From: Aquirufa nivalisilvae
Lineage (GTDB): Bacteria > Bacteroidota > Bacteroidia > Cytophagales > Spirosomataceae
Assembly (NCBI RefSeq): GCF_004307455.1
Contig: NZ_SEWX01000001.1
Location: forward strand, 248,001-312,000
Reading direction: 5' to 3'
DNA length: 64,000 bases
The notes under the pieces were generated by a model, which saw nothing but the letters and a program-made list of their open reading frames with translations, was not told the DNA's origin and did not search any database. How positions within the stretch are numbered: position 1 is the stretch's first letter; every line of letters starts with the position of its first letter. A program made the translations under genes and the position numbers. Shown in pieces: positions 16,619 to 26,251 of the stretch.

Positions 16619-19414
16619 TTAGATAATCAATTGAAATTCAGGAAGTAATGTGATTGCCCACACAAAATCCTGTACTCCTTCTACACTGGGCTTTTTACCC
16701 AAGTACCGTATCGCTAATTCCATTTCACGTGAACTTGGGTTACGGCCCAAAGCTTGACGATACAGCGCGTTCACCAAGGCATCACTCGTGCTGTATTTGG
16801 CTACCCAAATCTTAGCCCCTGTATTCAAGGTATAATTGAATTTTACTCCATTGGTCAATTCCAATGCCTGTAATAAATTGGCTTGTGAAGTTCTACTGGT
16901 TGAAACCGTCTCACGATTAGGTCTCCCTAGTGCTGTTAAAAACGGATCATTTTTAACCAAGGCAGCCCGAGCAAAAGGAATATCTTTCTTGATGTCGGCT
17001 GGTAACATTTTCACTGCCAAGGCAGAATCCGAATATAAAGGGAAGAAAGACTGGCTCACCGCATCAGCAAATTGCTCGGCTGTTAATCGACGTTTCGTCA
17101 TTCCTTTAAAGACATAATTAGATGCCGTTAACATAGATACTTCTTTGAAGCCAACCGTTGGTAATTGATAGGTTTTAGATGTCAAAATTTGAGACATTAA
17201 TCGTTTCATATCTGACCCATTATTGGCAAAATCATAAGCCAAATAATCCAATAAATCTTGGCTCCAAGGCTCATTGTCCATGACATCTACTGGTTCAACG
17301 ATACCACGTCCCATCAACTGTGCCCAAACCCGATTGACCAAAGTACGGTATAGTCGACCGTTTTTCTTTTGCACCAAAATATCTGCCAATTGAACCAAGC
17401 GATCAGCGGTGATGGGTGTTTCTTTAATTTTACCTAATGAATTATATAAGACACCACGGCCAGCCATACGGCCTGTTGGTAAATCACATTTATGAATTTC
17501 TAAGGTTTGATCCGCAAAAACATTGGCAAAGGCATAAGCGTCATCCAATTTCCAATCACTGATAAAACTATCATGGCAAGAAGCGCATTTTAAATTTAAG
17601 CCTAAGAATACCTGAGCCACATTCTGTGCGGCTTGCATCTCGGTGCTTTGACTCGAATTAATCGTTCCTCTCCACTTAATCCCTTTGATAAATCCTTCCG
17701 ATTCCTTGTTAGGACTGATTAATTCTTTGACAAATTGGTCATAAGGTTTATTGTTTTTCAAAGAGCCATACAACCATTTAGAGATCCCAAATCGGCCGCC
17801 TGTGATATAACCTGTTCCAGTATAATCATTTCTCAACGCATCATTCCAAAAGCTAAACCAATGCTGGGCATAAGCCGAATTATCATTCAACAATGATTGT
17901 ACTAACAACTCTCTTTTGTTGGCACGTTTATCCGAAATGAAGTTTTGGATGGCTTGTGGATTAGGTAATAAACCCTGCACATCCAAGTAAACTCGACGAA
18001 TGTAGGTAGCATCATCCACGGGTTTTTTCCATGCAATCTTATTTTTCTTGAAATATTGATCTACAAATAAATCGATGGGTTGCTGTGCTTGGGCATTAGC
18101 CGTAGGGAGACTTGGTAAACGAGGCTCTAAAGCTGCTACTCGGTACAAACTTTTCTCTGGACCTGTAGGCCACGGTGCACCTTGTTTAATCCAAAATTCC
18201 AGTAAAGCAACATCTTCTTTGGTCAAACGCTTACCCTTGGTAGGCATGGCATCATCATGTCCTTCAGGTAATTTAACCCGACGAATCATATCACTTTTTT
18301 CAGGATATCCAGCCACTAAAATAGGCCCGTTTTCGCCCCCCTTAAATAGAAATTCTTTCTTATCAAGGCGAAGCTTCCCTTTGGTTTTGGTGGCATTATG
18401 GCAACTATAGCAATTATGGGCTAAGATGGTTCGAACTTTGATGTTCAATTCATCTACTTGATTCGTGTTTAAGATTTGTACTGCGGGACTTGCCACGGCA
18501 TTTTCTCCTTCTTGAAAGGCAGCCGGAACTGGTCCTGTAGGTAAGTCATTAGAAACGGCCAAGTCCTTTTCTTTATCTTCAGGTAAAGCTAAAGGTCTTG
18601 TCGTATTCGGAGAATTAGGCCATGGGGCACCTTGTTTAATCCATGTTTCTAAAACTTCAATTTCTGCTTTTGTCAGACGCTTGCCTTTGGTTGGCATGGC
18701 ATCATCATGACTAGCGGGTAATTTGATGCGATGAATGATATCGCTTTTTTCAGGATGGCCAATGACTAAGGCCTTTCCATTTTCTCCTCCTTTCAAGACG
18801 TATTTCAATTCGTCTAAACGGAGCTTCCCTTTTACTTTTTTGGTACCATGGCAGTTGGTACAGTGTTTGGTCAAAATACTTCTTGCCTCAATGGCTAAAG
18901 CTTCTTTTTGATCTACATTAATATCTCCTTGTAATTTTTTTACGTCAATTTTGGGTGCGACAGAAGTCGAATCTTTGGCCATTTCAGGATTCCAAACAGA
19001 GCTCAAGTAATCGTCACCATGTGTCAGCATAGCGCCATAGTGACCTGCAAAAGTTACTCCAAAAACGGAAAGCAATAATAAAGCTCGATAGGATTTGGTT
19101 TCGTCGGCTTTGAATGCCAACAAGGCCAAAGCTGCTAATACCAAGGTAGCAATACCAGACCATTGGTGCCAGGCTACCGTAGTACCTGCATAATCATCTT
19201 GGTTGGAAAGAATCAATCCAAAAGCTACGGCTAATAGGGCAGAGATACTCACTACCCAAAGCATTAAATGAATTGCTGGTTTAAATTGATGGGAGGATTG
19301 CTTCCATGAAATCGCTTCCAGCAGCAATACTACCCATAATAAACTTAAGGGGAAATGTACAATTAATGGGTGTAATCGACCTAAAAAGGCTATAAGTTCA
19401 GTACTATTTTGCAC
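16619..19414 (-). CDS. Membrane tri-haem protein with duplicated cytochrome domain, DUF1549 and DUF1553
   Basis: About 931 residues. Several transmembrane helices come first (GRLHPLIVHFPLS near the N-terminus). Two homologous planctomycete-type cytochrome domains follow, with CTNCH and CYSCH exactly 150 residues apart, each followed by MPTKGKRLTK and WIKQGAPWP. Next are DUF1549 with a third site CASCHDSF and DUF1553 (GRLYRTLVNRVWAQLMGRGI). It is probably anchored in the inner membrane with haems in the periplasm. The frame is open up to a GTG at 19480, but that codon lies inside the palindrome 19440-19500. I prefer the GTG at 19414, which begins MQNSTELIAFLGRLHP. It is the first gene after SusC-SusD. 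Confidence 0.82.
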   Translation of the reverse strand: MQNSTELIAFLGRLHPLIVHFPLSLLWVVLLLEAISWKQSSHQFKPAIHLMLWVVSISALLAVAFGLILSNQDDYAGTTVAWHQWSGIATLVLAALALLAFKADETKSYRALLLLSVFGVTFAGHYGAMLTHGDDYLSSVWNPEMAKDSTSVAPKIDVKKLQGDINVDQKEALAIEARSILTKHCTNCHGTKKVKGKLRLDELKYVLKGGENGKALVIGHPEKSDIIHRIKLPASHDDAMPTKGKRLTKAEIEVLETWIKQGAPWPNSPNTTRPLALPEDKEKDLAVSNDLPTGPVPAAFQEGENAVASPAVQILNTNQVDELNIKVRTILAHNCYSCHNATKTKGKLRLDKKEFLFKGGENGPILVAGYPEKSDMIRRVKLPEGHDDAMPTKGKRLTKEDVALLEFWIKQGAPWPTGPEKSLYRVAALEPRLPSLPTANAQAQQPIDLFVDQYFKKNKIAWKKPVDDATYIRRVYLDVQGLLPNPQAIQNFISDKRANKRELLVQSLLNDNSAYAQHWFSFWNDALRNDYTGTGYITGGRFGISKWLYGSLKNNKPYDQFVKELISPNKESEGFIKGIKWRGTINSSQSTEMQAAQNVAQVFLGLNLKCASCHDSFISDWKLDDAYAFANVFADQTLEIHKCDLPTGRMAGRGVLYNSLGKIKETPITADRLVQLADILVQKKNGRLYRTLVNRVWAQLMGRGIVEPVDVMDNEPWSQDLLDYLAYDFANNGSDMKRLMSQILTSKTYQLPTVGFKEVSMLTASNYVFKGMTKRRLTAEQFADAVSQSFFPLYSDSALAVKMLPADIKKDIPFARAALVKNDPFLTALGRPNRETVSTSRTSQANLLQALELTNGVKFNYTLNTGAKIWVAKYSTSDALVNALYRQALGRNPSSREMELAIRYLGKKPSVEGVQDFVWAITLLPEFQLII

Positions 19415-19439
19415 AGAAATGTTTGTTATAATAGGTTTA

Positions 19440-19500
19440 AATCTTTGTATTACCGAGGCACGGAGAGCAAGTCCGTGCACTCGGCAATTTTACAAAGATT
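19440..19500. repeat. 61-bp imperfect palindrome between susD and the haem operon
   Basis: Outer arms AATCTTTGTA/TACAAAGATT, middle arms CCGAG/CTCGG and inner arms CACGGA/TCCGTG are separated by short internal loops around a 7-base loop. It lies 20 bp downstream of the susD-like stop and upstream of the haem gene, so it may attenuate transcription or stabilise the susCD message. It may also be a small mobile palindrome. No T-run follows it closely. Confidence 0.8.
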
Positions 19501-19519
19501 AATCTAAATAAAAAATCCC

Positions 19520-21022
19520 TTAGTTATACCCTGGGTTTTGGGTTAATTTGTTATTAATCAAAATTTGAGGAGCAGGAATTGGTAAGTAATATTCAAAATC
19601 AGAATATACATAATCCAATGCATTAAAGGCGATTCCTCCTCTTGAAACAGTAGGATTTGCTTTCTCTCTAGCTCCATGCGCATTCATAAATGCTGTCAAT
19701 TCAGATGGAGTCATGGTTCTTTGTAAATCAAACCAACGATGATTTTCAAAGGCCAATTCCACTCGACGCTCTTGCATAATAGCTGCGCGTAAACCTTCTT
19801 TTGATAAACCTGCCAAATCAGCTAAACCTGCTCTTTTACGAATGGCATTGACATAGCCTAATGCCTCTGCAGTTGGACCTGTGGATTCATTAATTGCCTC
19901 AGCTAACATCAATAACGCATCTGAATAACGTAATACAGGCCAGTTATTATCTGAACGACCAGAAATGGTATGCGGATAGGTGTATTTGTTTACATAAGGA
20001 ATGCCCACAAAAGTTCCATTTAAAGTATAACCTGTTTTCAAAGAAATATCCTTACGTAAATCACCCGGCTCATAGGCATTAATCATATCACGTGTTGGAA
20101 TATTTCTACCACTTGGAGTCGTGTTGGCATAACCCGTCACAGCTCCTTGAGATAAACGAGGTGCAAAAACGTACACAAAGTTACTTTGCTCACCTAAGTC
20201 ATTACCTCCTTGATATTGAACTTCAAAAATAGACTCGGGTCCGTTTTTCTTCGCTGGATCAAAGTTGTCTTTGTAGTTAGCATTCAAAGAATAGCCTAAA
20301 CTTAAAATATCCTTCAATGTGGTGCTTGCAGCGGCATAGTTCTTTCTAGTTAAATAGACTTTCCCTAACAAAGCTACGGCAGCGCCTTTTGTTACCTTTC
20401 CTTTTCCTGATGCAGGGTAAGTAGCAGGTAATAGCTTCACCGCGTCAGCTAAATCCGTTTCAATTTGCTTGTATACATCCGCCTGAGAAGAACGTACTAA
20501 ATCAAATGACTCATTGGGATTAGTCAAAGTCTTCGTGGCCAATACAACATCTCCGAAATAACGAGTCAGATTGAAATAATGGTAAGCACGTAAGAATTTC
20601 AATTGTCCTTCAATGGCCGCCTTCGCAGTAGCTTCAACGGTGGAAGGTGCCAATTTCTCCAATGCATAATTGATATTGTACATCGTTGCGTAATGGTTGT
20701 TCCAAAGGGTGGAAATTTCTCCATTTCCTTGGTTCACTGTGGAGAATTCAAATGCCTCCCAACCTGCAGCACCACCACGATCCAATGGATTGAAGTCGAG
20801 CGTTGTATTGTCTGACATGAATTCCTGCTGAATATAGGCCGAGTTCGTAATCGTTTGTAATTGACCGTATATTCCATTCAAAGCCTGATTGAATTGAGTT
20901 TCATTTTGATAAAACAAATCTCGACCAATCCTCGTGGGATCTGTTGTCGTCAAAAAGTCTTCTTGACAAGAAAACTGAATGAAGCAAAAGGATAATAATA
21001 TTGAAGCTGTTATTTTTTTCAT
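19520..21022 (-). CDS. RagB/SusD-family nutrient-binding lipoprotein
   Basis: 500 residues. The lipoprotein signal has Cys19 (FIQFSC), followed by the SusD fold: TPR-like helices (RAYHYFNLTRYFGDVVLATK), and the C-terminal YLPIPAPQILINNKLTQNPGY ending typical of RagB/SusD. It sits on the outer face of the outer membrane and hands ligand to the SusC-type channel encoded 10 bp upstream. The ligand is unknown; its tie to the haem/DUF1501 genes downstream rather than to glycoside hydrolases is unusual for a polysaccharide locus. Confidence 0.93.
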   Translation of the reverse strand: MKKITASILLSFCFIQFSCQEDFLTTTDPTRIGRDLFYQNETQFNQALNGIYGQLQTITNSAYIQQEFMSDNTTLDFNPLDRGGAAGWEAFEFSTVNQGNGEISTLWNNHYATMYNINYALEKLAPSTVEATAKAAIEGQLKFLRAYHYFNLTRYFGDVVLATKTLTNPNESFDLVRSSQADVYKQIETDLADAVKLLPATYPASGKGKVTKGAAVALLGKVYLTRKNYAAASTTLKDILSLGYSLNANYKDNFDPAKKNGPESIFEVQYQGGNDLGEQSNFVYVFAPRLSQGAVTGYANTTPSGRNIPTRDMINAYEPGDLRKDISLKTGYTLNGTFVGIPYVNKYTYPHTISGRSDNNWPVLRYSDALLMLAEAINESTGPTAEALGYVNAIRKRAGLADLAGLSKEGLRAAIMQERRVELAFENHRWFDLQRTMTPSELTAFMNAHGAREKANPTVSRGGIAFNALDYVYSDFEYYLPIPAPQILINNKLTQNPGYN

Positions 21023-21032
21023 TTCTGTAGAA

Positions 21033-24000
21033 TTAGAAGTTTATTTTAACACCAAGAGCCATTGTTCTTGGAACTGGATATGACTCATCGTCATTGTTCA
21101 ATTCCGTACCACCTCTAACACCTGCGTCTGGATTATTTCCTGGATAATGGGTAAATAAGAATAAGTTATTCGCAGTAAGGAATACTCTTGACTCGCTGAA
21201 TATATTACTCATTTTAGGAAGCTTATATCCTAAAGTCACTGCCTTTAACCAAACATAACTTCCGTCATATACATAGCGCTCACTACTCTCACGAGACCAT
21301 TTAAAATAGCTCGTTCCTCCTTGTGAGTTTTTATCATTTGGATTTGTACCTGGATTTGTCGCAGATCTCCAACGATCTTTTGCTTTATCTAACACGTTGA
21401 ACACACCGTCCATATTCATGGTCGACGCTTCAATGTTACGGTAGATATCAAAATTCTGTGCTCCTACAAATAGTACGTTTAAATCCCATCTGCGGTAATC
21501 GGCTGCCATTGTCCATGCCCAAGTAAATGCAGGGTTTGGATTTCCGATCTCTGTCATATCTTGCGTATCATAAGAAATAACGCCATCTCCATTCATGTCT
21601 TTGAACTTCATACCTCCAGGAATTACTCCATCTTGCTTAGCCCATGCATCAATTTCTGCCTGAGTATTGAAAATTCCTTCTTTTCTGTAGCCATAAATCA
21701 TACCAATCGGACGACCTACTTTCATGACATTGTAACCTCCATAAAAGCTACCATACCAAAGCATATCATTGGCTCCTTTGATCGCTAAAATTTTACTTTG
21801 ATTCATCGTCACATTCACATTGGTTCTGAAATTAACAGGTCCCAAACTCGTACGATAATCAGCACTTAATTCAACTCCTGAATTTTGCACTTGACCAATG
21901 TTATCCAAACTGGTAGTAAAACCAGATACCGCTGGAATAGACACAGGCAATAGCATGTCATTCGTTATCTTGTTGTAATATTCAAAAGTGAAAGTCAACT
22001 TATTGTTAAACATGGCCAAATCTAAACCAATGTCCAATTGATCTGATTTTTCCCACTTCAATGAAGAGTTAGCAAAATTACTGATCACTTTTCCCGCCGC
22101 GAAGCTATTTCCTAAGATGTAGTTATTTGCCCCAACGAAAGCTAAACTTGGATAGTTACCGATGTTATTGTTACCAGTAACCCCCCAACTCGCACGAATC
22201 TTCATGTCGTTGACAAAGCTAAGATCCTTCATAAAAGGCTCTTCTGAAATTCTCCAACCTACAGATGCCGCTGGAAAATCTCCGTACTTATTACTTTCTC
22301 CAAAACGAGAACTTCCCTCTCTACGGAAAGAAGCAGAGAATAAATATTTATCTTTTAATGCGTAATTGACACGAGCAAAATAGGCTAATAAAGACCAGCT
22401 ATATTCATAGGAGTTCGATGAACGAATCGACCCTGCTCCTAAATATGGAACCAAATCATCTGGAAAAGTATTTGCCGATCCATCTATACCATATACTTGC
22501 TCTTTCTGAGAAGTAAAACCTACCATCGCATCTAATTTATGCTCTTCTCCAATTTTAGGAGAATAGGTTAACAATTCATCAAAAGATACGTTTTGCAATT
22601 GCTCAGATATATCACGTGCTGTCGCAATTCTTGGAGGCGCACCCGATGTTCCAGAAGCAACTGAGGCTCCAATGGTTGATGGCACATACTCTTTAAATCG
22701 ATTGTAATTCATTTTACCATTAACCGATGTTCTGAATTTTAATCCATCCACGATGGTGAATTCTGCAAAGGCATTTGCTAAAACATCCGATATATTTCTT
22801 TTACGAATTACATTTTGTAATAAAAACACTGGATTAGGAAAACCAAAAGCTCCATCAACACCACCAATATAAGGACGCATCGTTCCGTCTGCATTATAAA
22901 TAGGTTCACGTGGATCCATCAATAAGGCTCCACCCACTAAGGCACTACGACCGTCGGTATTAGCTAAATTTTGACGAGTCAAACTTCCATTGACATTTAA
23001 TCCAACCGTTAAGAATTTATTAACCTGACCTCCGTTATTGGAACGAATCGAGATACGGTCATAATCCGTATTCATGATGGTACCATCTTCTTTATAATAA
23101 CCTACAGAAAACATCGACTTAATTGGGCCTTTTCCTGAGGTAATCGTCAAGTTGGCATCTTGGTAAGCAGAATTCTTATTGATAATAGCACCAAACCAAT
23201 CTGTTGAATATTTCGTCTGCTCAGGATAACGATATCCAATAGGTACCTCTTCTAAAGAAGGTTCTCTATTTTGTAAAATACGAATAGCGTCCATGAAAAC
23301 ATCTTTCTTGAATTGAGCAAACTCTTGTCCATTCAGCATTTTCACACGACGTGAATCAGGAATGGAGTTTACGCCATAGTCTAAAGAGAAATTCACATTC
23401 ACTTTTCCTTCTTGAGCATTTTTAGTAGTTATTAACACTACCCCGTTTGAACCCCTAGCTCCGTAAATCGCGGTAGAAGCCGCATCCTTAAGTACAGAGA
23501 TACTCTCAATATCATTCGGATTAAAGTTAGAGCCTACGGAAGTACCTACTACAAATCCATCAATAACATATAAAGGATCACTACCTGCTCCTAAAGAACC
23601 TATACCACGTACACGTACTTCAAAAGCTCCACCTGGGGTACCCGCCTTTTGTTTAACGACTACTCCGGACGCACGTCCTTGTAATAATTGGTTCATGTTG
23701 CTAGCTGGCTGTTCCCCAATATCTTTCATGCCGATCACTGATACGGCTGAAGTGATATCTTGTTTTCTTTGGGAACCATAACCTACAACTACTACTTCGG
23801 ATAATTCTTTCAGATTTTCTTCCAAAAGCACGTCTATTACCGTACGACCTTGTACCGATTCTGACTTAGGTAATAAACCCACTGAGGAGAAATTCAGAAC
23901 GGCATTTTTCGATGATACTCGAATTGAATACTCTCCATTTGTATTCGTCACTGCACCGTTATTCGTTCCTTTTTCTAACACCGAAGTGCCGGGAACTCCT

Positions 24001-24101
24001 GCTCCTCCGGTAGTGCTTACTTTACCTCGGACTTGCACACTTTGAGCAAGTCCTTGGTAAACCAGGAGCATACAAAAAATTAGTAATGATAGTTTTTTCA
24101 T
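21033..24101 (-). CDS. SusC/RagA TonB-linked outer-membrane transporter
   Basis: 1022 residues. Signal peptide 1-19, then a carboxypeptidase-D regulatory-like domain (GVPGTSVLEKGTNNGAVTNT, about 25-100), the TonB-region motif LSEVVVVGYGSQRKQDITSA near 110, the plug domain with YVIDGFVVG and LKDAASTAIYGARGSNGVVL, then the 22-strand barrel ending MALGVKINF. It imports a ligand captured by its SusD partner using TonB energy. It is the first gene of the long minus-strand locus. A 391-bp upstream region holds its promoter, though no TAnnTTTG box was recognised on this strand. Confidence 0.94.
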   Translation of the reverse strand: MKKLSLLIFCMLLVYQGLAQSVQVRGKVSTTGGAGVPGTSVLEKGTNNGAVTNTNGEYSIRVSSKNAVLNFSSVGLLPKSESVQGRTVIDVLLEENLKELSEVVVVGYGSQRKQDITSAVSVIGMKDIGEQPASNMNQLLQGRASGVVVKQKAGTPGGAFEVRVRGIGSLGAGSDPLYVIDGFVVGTSVGSNFNPNDIESISVLKDAASTAIYGARGSNGVVLITTKNAQEGKVNVNFSLDYGVNSIPDSRRVKMLNGQEFAQFKKDVFMDAIRILQNREPSLEEVPIGYRYPEQTKYSTDWFGAIINKNSAYQDANLTITSGKGPIKSMFSVGYYKEDGTIMNTDYDRISIRSNNGGQVNKFLTVGLNVNGSLTRQNLANTDGRSALVGGALLMDPREPIYNADGTMRPYIGGVDGAFGFPNPVFLLQNVIRKRNISDVLANAFAEFTIVDGLKFRTSVNGKMNYNRFKEYVPSTIGASVASGTSGAPPRIATARDISEQLQNVSFDELLTYSPKIGEEHKLDAMVGFTSQKEQVYGIDGSANTFPDDLVPYLGAGSIRSSNSYEYSWSLLAYFARVNYALKDKYLFSASFRREGSSRFGESNKYGDFPAASVGWRISEEPFMKDLSFVNDMKIRASWGVTGNNNIGNYPSLAFVGANNYILGNSFAAGKVISNFANSSLKWEKSDQLDIGLDLAMFNNKLTFTFEYYNKITNDMLLPVSIPAVSGFTTSLDNIGQVQNSGVELSADYRTSLGPVNFRTNVNVTMNQSKILAIKGANDMLWYGSFYGGYNVMKVGRPIGMIYGYRKEGIFNTQAEIDAWAKQDGVIPGGMKFKDMNGDGVISYDTQDMTEIGNPNPAFTWAWTMAADYRRWDLNVLFVGAQNFDIYRNIEASTMNMDGVFNVLDKAKDRWRSATNPGTNPNDKNSQGGTSYFKWSRESSERYVYDGSYVWLKAVTLGYKLPKMSNIFSESRVFLTANNLFLFTHYPGNNPDAGVRGGTELNNDDESYPVPRTMALGVKINF

Positions 24102-24492
24102 AATAAGAGGTTTGAGTTTGGTTTTAAAAGGGTTGTATAATACCTGCTTTTCAAATAGAACTATTTAAAGAAACAATGATATTATTAGACCCAACTAACT
24201 CATTTGAGCAAAGTCAACCATCCTTAACTATCCTTATTAAAATTATTTATTATCTATTGTATCTTTTTGATAATCAGGCTAAAGCAACAAAATGATTATT
24301 ATACGGTTATGGGAATTTGAATACCGAAAAAGAAATAGTCCAATTTTTTCGAAAAAAAATCAAATAACTGATTGGGGCTATAAAAAATATACCTAAATAT
24401 GACCCTACGCATAAAGTTAAAAATAGTACCTATTCAAGATTCAAATCTGAGTTATTCAAATTATTTCTACCTTTGATTATAAATTTTAAGCT
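24102..24492. other. 391-bp divergent intergenic region
   Basis: AT-rich region between susC (minus) and the Dabb gene (plus). It contains a 14-bp palindrome TTTTTTCGAAAAAA near 24344-24357 of unknown meaning and a -7 box TACCTTTG at 24468-24475 facing the plus-strand gene. No RNA gene or ORF seen. Confidence 0.5.
24468..24475 (+). promoter_or_regulatory. Candidate -7 promoter box for the Dabb gene
   Basis: TACCTTTG is a perfect match to TAnnTTTG, ending 17 bp before the ATG at 24493. A -33 TTG is not evident at 19-21 bp upstream. Confidence 0.35.
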
Positions 24493-24783
24493 ATGATTTT
24501 CCATTCTGTCTTTCTCCAATTTAAATCCAATGTAAGCCTTGAGCAACAAGATCATTTCTTCTCGGAGGCCAAAAAATTAGCTCAAATACCTGGGGTGCAA
24601 TCCTTTCAATGTCTACAAGAAATAAGTCCTAAAAATCCCTTTGAATTTGGCTTAATCATGCAATTTGAAACGAATGCCCTTTATCAAGCTTATACGAATC
24701 ATCCCGATCATATCCACTTTGTAGAAAACATTTGGATACCATTGGTAGCCAATTTTCAAGAAATAGACTACACCGTGATTTAA
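24493..24783 (+). CDS. Dabb-family (stress-responsive alpha/beta barrel) small protein
   Basis: 96 residues matching the dimeric alpha/beta barrel (Dabb) family: the opening MIFHSVFLQFKSNVS, a central GVQSFQCLQE, and the end YTNHPDHIHFVENIWIPLV with the His residues typical of the group. Members are small cytoplasmic proteins of mostly unknown catalytic role. Eight bases separate its stop from the ATG of a Crp/Fnr-type regulator, so the two are probably co-transcribed. Confidence 0.85.
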   Translation: MIFHSVFLQFKSNVSLEQQDHFFSEAKKLAQIPGVQSFQCLQEISPKNPFEFGLIMQFETNALYQAYTNHPDHIHFVENIWIPLVANFQEIDYTVI

Positions 24784-24791
24784 TAAATACC

Positions 24792-25376
24792 ATGTCGGCA
24801 AACACAGCATTATCCAATATTAAGAAGCTTATTCCTCTGAGTGAAGCAGATTGCGATTTGATTGACCGAACCTGGAGAAGAGTGAAACTAACTAAAAAAG
24901 AGAATTTATTTGAACGTGGCGAAATTACTAAAGATGCCGCATTGGTTATTTCTGGCTGCTTAAGATCCTTTTCCATAGATGAAAATGGTTTTGAACATAT
25001 CATGCAATTCGCACCAACCAATTGGTGGATTACCGATATGTATAGTTTTATATCTCAAAAACCAGGAGACCTAAGTGTTCAAGCCATCATGGATTCCGAA
25101 GTTGTGCTACTCAGTCGAAAAGACCAGTTAATGCTCTTTGACAAAATCCCCGCACTAGAAAGGTATTTCCGAATTTTGACCGAGAACTCCTTAGTGGCCT
25201 ATCGACAAAGGCTCATTGATAATCTAAGTCTAAGCGCCAAACAACGCTACGCTAATTTTTGCCAAACATTTCCAACTTTAATTAATGACGTTCCGCAAAA
25301 GTTAATCGCTGCTTACATTGGCGTCACTCCCGAATTCCTAAGCAAAATGCGAAGTGAATATTTACGATCCATTTAA
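24792..25376 (+). CDS. Crp/Fnr-family transcriptional regulator
   Basis: 194 residues. A cyclic-nucleotide-binding-like beta roll (about 25-115, LFERGEITKDAALVISGCLR) is joined by a helix to a C-terminal helix-turn-helix region (VPQKLIAAYIGVTPEFLSKM). The effector is not determinable; many Bacteroidota members lack cAMP-binding residues. The ATG at 24792 (MSANTAL) is chosen over an in-frame upstream ATG at 24732 that overlaps the Dabb gene by 52 bp. It may control the pirin and YceI genes that follow, a common arrangement. Confidence 0.88.
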   Translation: MSANTALSNIKKLIPLSEADCDLIDRTWRRVKLTKKENLFERGEITKDAALVISGCLRSFSIDENGFEHIMQFAPTNWWITDMYSFISQKPGDLSVQAIMDSEVVLLSRKDQLMLFDKIPALERYFRILTENSLVAYRQRLIDNLSLSAKQRYANFCQTFPTLINDVPQKLIAAYIGVTPEFLSKMRSEYLRSI

Positions 25377-25496
25377 TCGTTAATTCATTTTCTATTTCGC
25401 TGTTTTCTAATGGATTAGCTCCATTTGCTTTCTTAATCTACATTATGTTTTTACGGTTTATTGGTTACGACCTTTGTATTGTTAATTCAAAACAAT

Positions 25497-26216
25497 ATGA
25501 CAAAGAGCATCTTACACAAAGCAGACTCGAGGGGCCAAGCCAATCACGGATGGTTGGTTAGCTCTCATACCTTTAGTTTCGCCAATTATTATGATCCTTC
25601 AAGAATTCATTTTGGCGCACTAAGAGTACTCAATGATGATATGGTAAAAGGTGGAATGGGTTTTGGTCAACATCCACATGACAACATGGAAATCATCAGT
25701 ATTCCATTGGAAGGAGATTTAGAACACAAAGACAGTATGGGTAACGTGGCGGTTATTCGTCAAGGAGATATTCAAGTGATGAGTGCTGGGACAGGTATTT
25801 ACCACAGTGAGTATAATCACCATAAAGATGAGGCCGTTAAATTCTTACAAATTTGGGTGTTCCCAAATAAGAAAAACGTGACACCCCGCTATGACCAAAT
25901 TACCTTACAAAATAAGGATAGCCTAAATCAATTGCAGCAAATCCTTTCTCCTAATCCAGAAGATGAAGGAGTTTGGATACACCAAGACGCTTGGTTTCAT
26001 TTAGGTCATTTTGAAAAAGGCAAAACAAGTCACTATCAATTAAAAAAACCAGATAATGGCGTTTATGCTTTCGTTTTGGAAGGCGATTTTCAAATCAACG
26101 GTTATGATTTGAACCGTCGAGATGGATTAGGACTTTGGGATTTAGAAGGCTTTGATCTAAAAGCACAATCTGAAAATTCCAAAATTCTATTGATGGAAGT
26201 TCCTATGCACATTTAA
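25497..26216 (+). CDS. Pirin-family cupin protein
   Basis: 239 residues. The N-terminal cupin has the metal-binding pattern of pirins, with GFGQHPHDNMEIISIPLEG (His-x-His) and later YHSEYNHHKDE and VKFLQIWVFPNKK. Some pirins act as quercetinases, others as redox-sensing co-regulators, so the reaction here is open. The ATG at 25497 is used; a TTG at 25461 would add twelve unlikely residues. YceI follows 35 bp later. A second pirin-family gene lies at 46471-47355. Confidence 0.92.
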   Translation: MTKSILHKADSRGQANHGWLVSSHTFSFANYYDPSRIHFGALRVLNDDMVKGGMGFGQHPHDNMEIISIPLEGDLEHKDSMGNVAVIRQGDIQVMSAGTGIYHSEYNHHKDEAVKFLQIWVFPNKKNVTPRYDQITLQNKDSLNQLQQILSPNPEDEGVWIHQDAWFHLGHFEKGKTSHYQLKKPDNGVYAFVLEGDFQINGYDLNRRDGLGLWDLEGFDLKAQSENSKILLMEVPMHI

Positions 26217-26251
26217 CACATAATTAATCAAACGAATAACAAACAAAAATC

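Noticed and set aside
24732-24791. Longer N-terminus for the Crp/Fnr regulator
   Set aside because: It would overlap the Dabb gene; the internal ATG at 24792 gives the normal family start.
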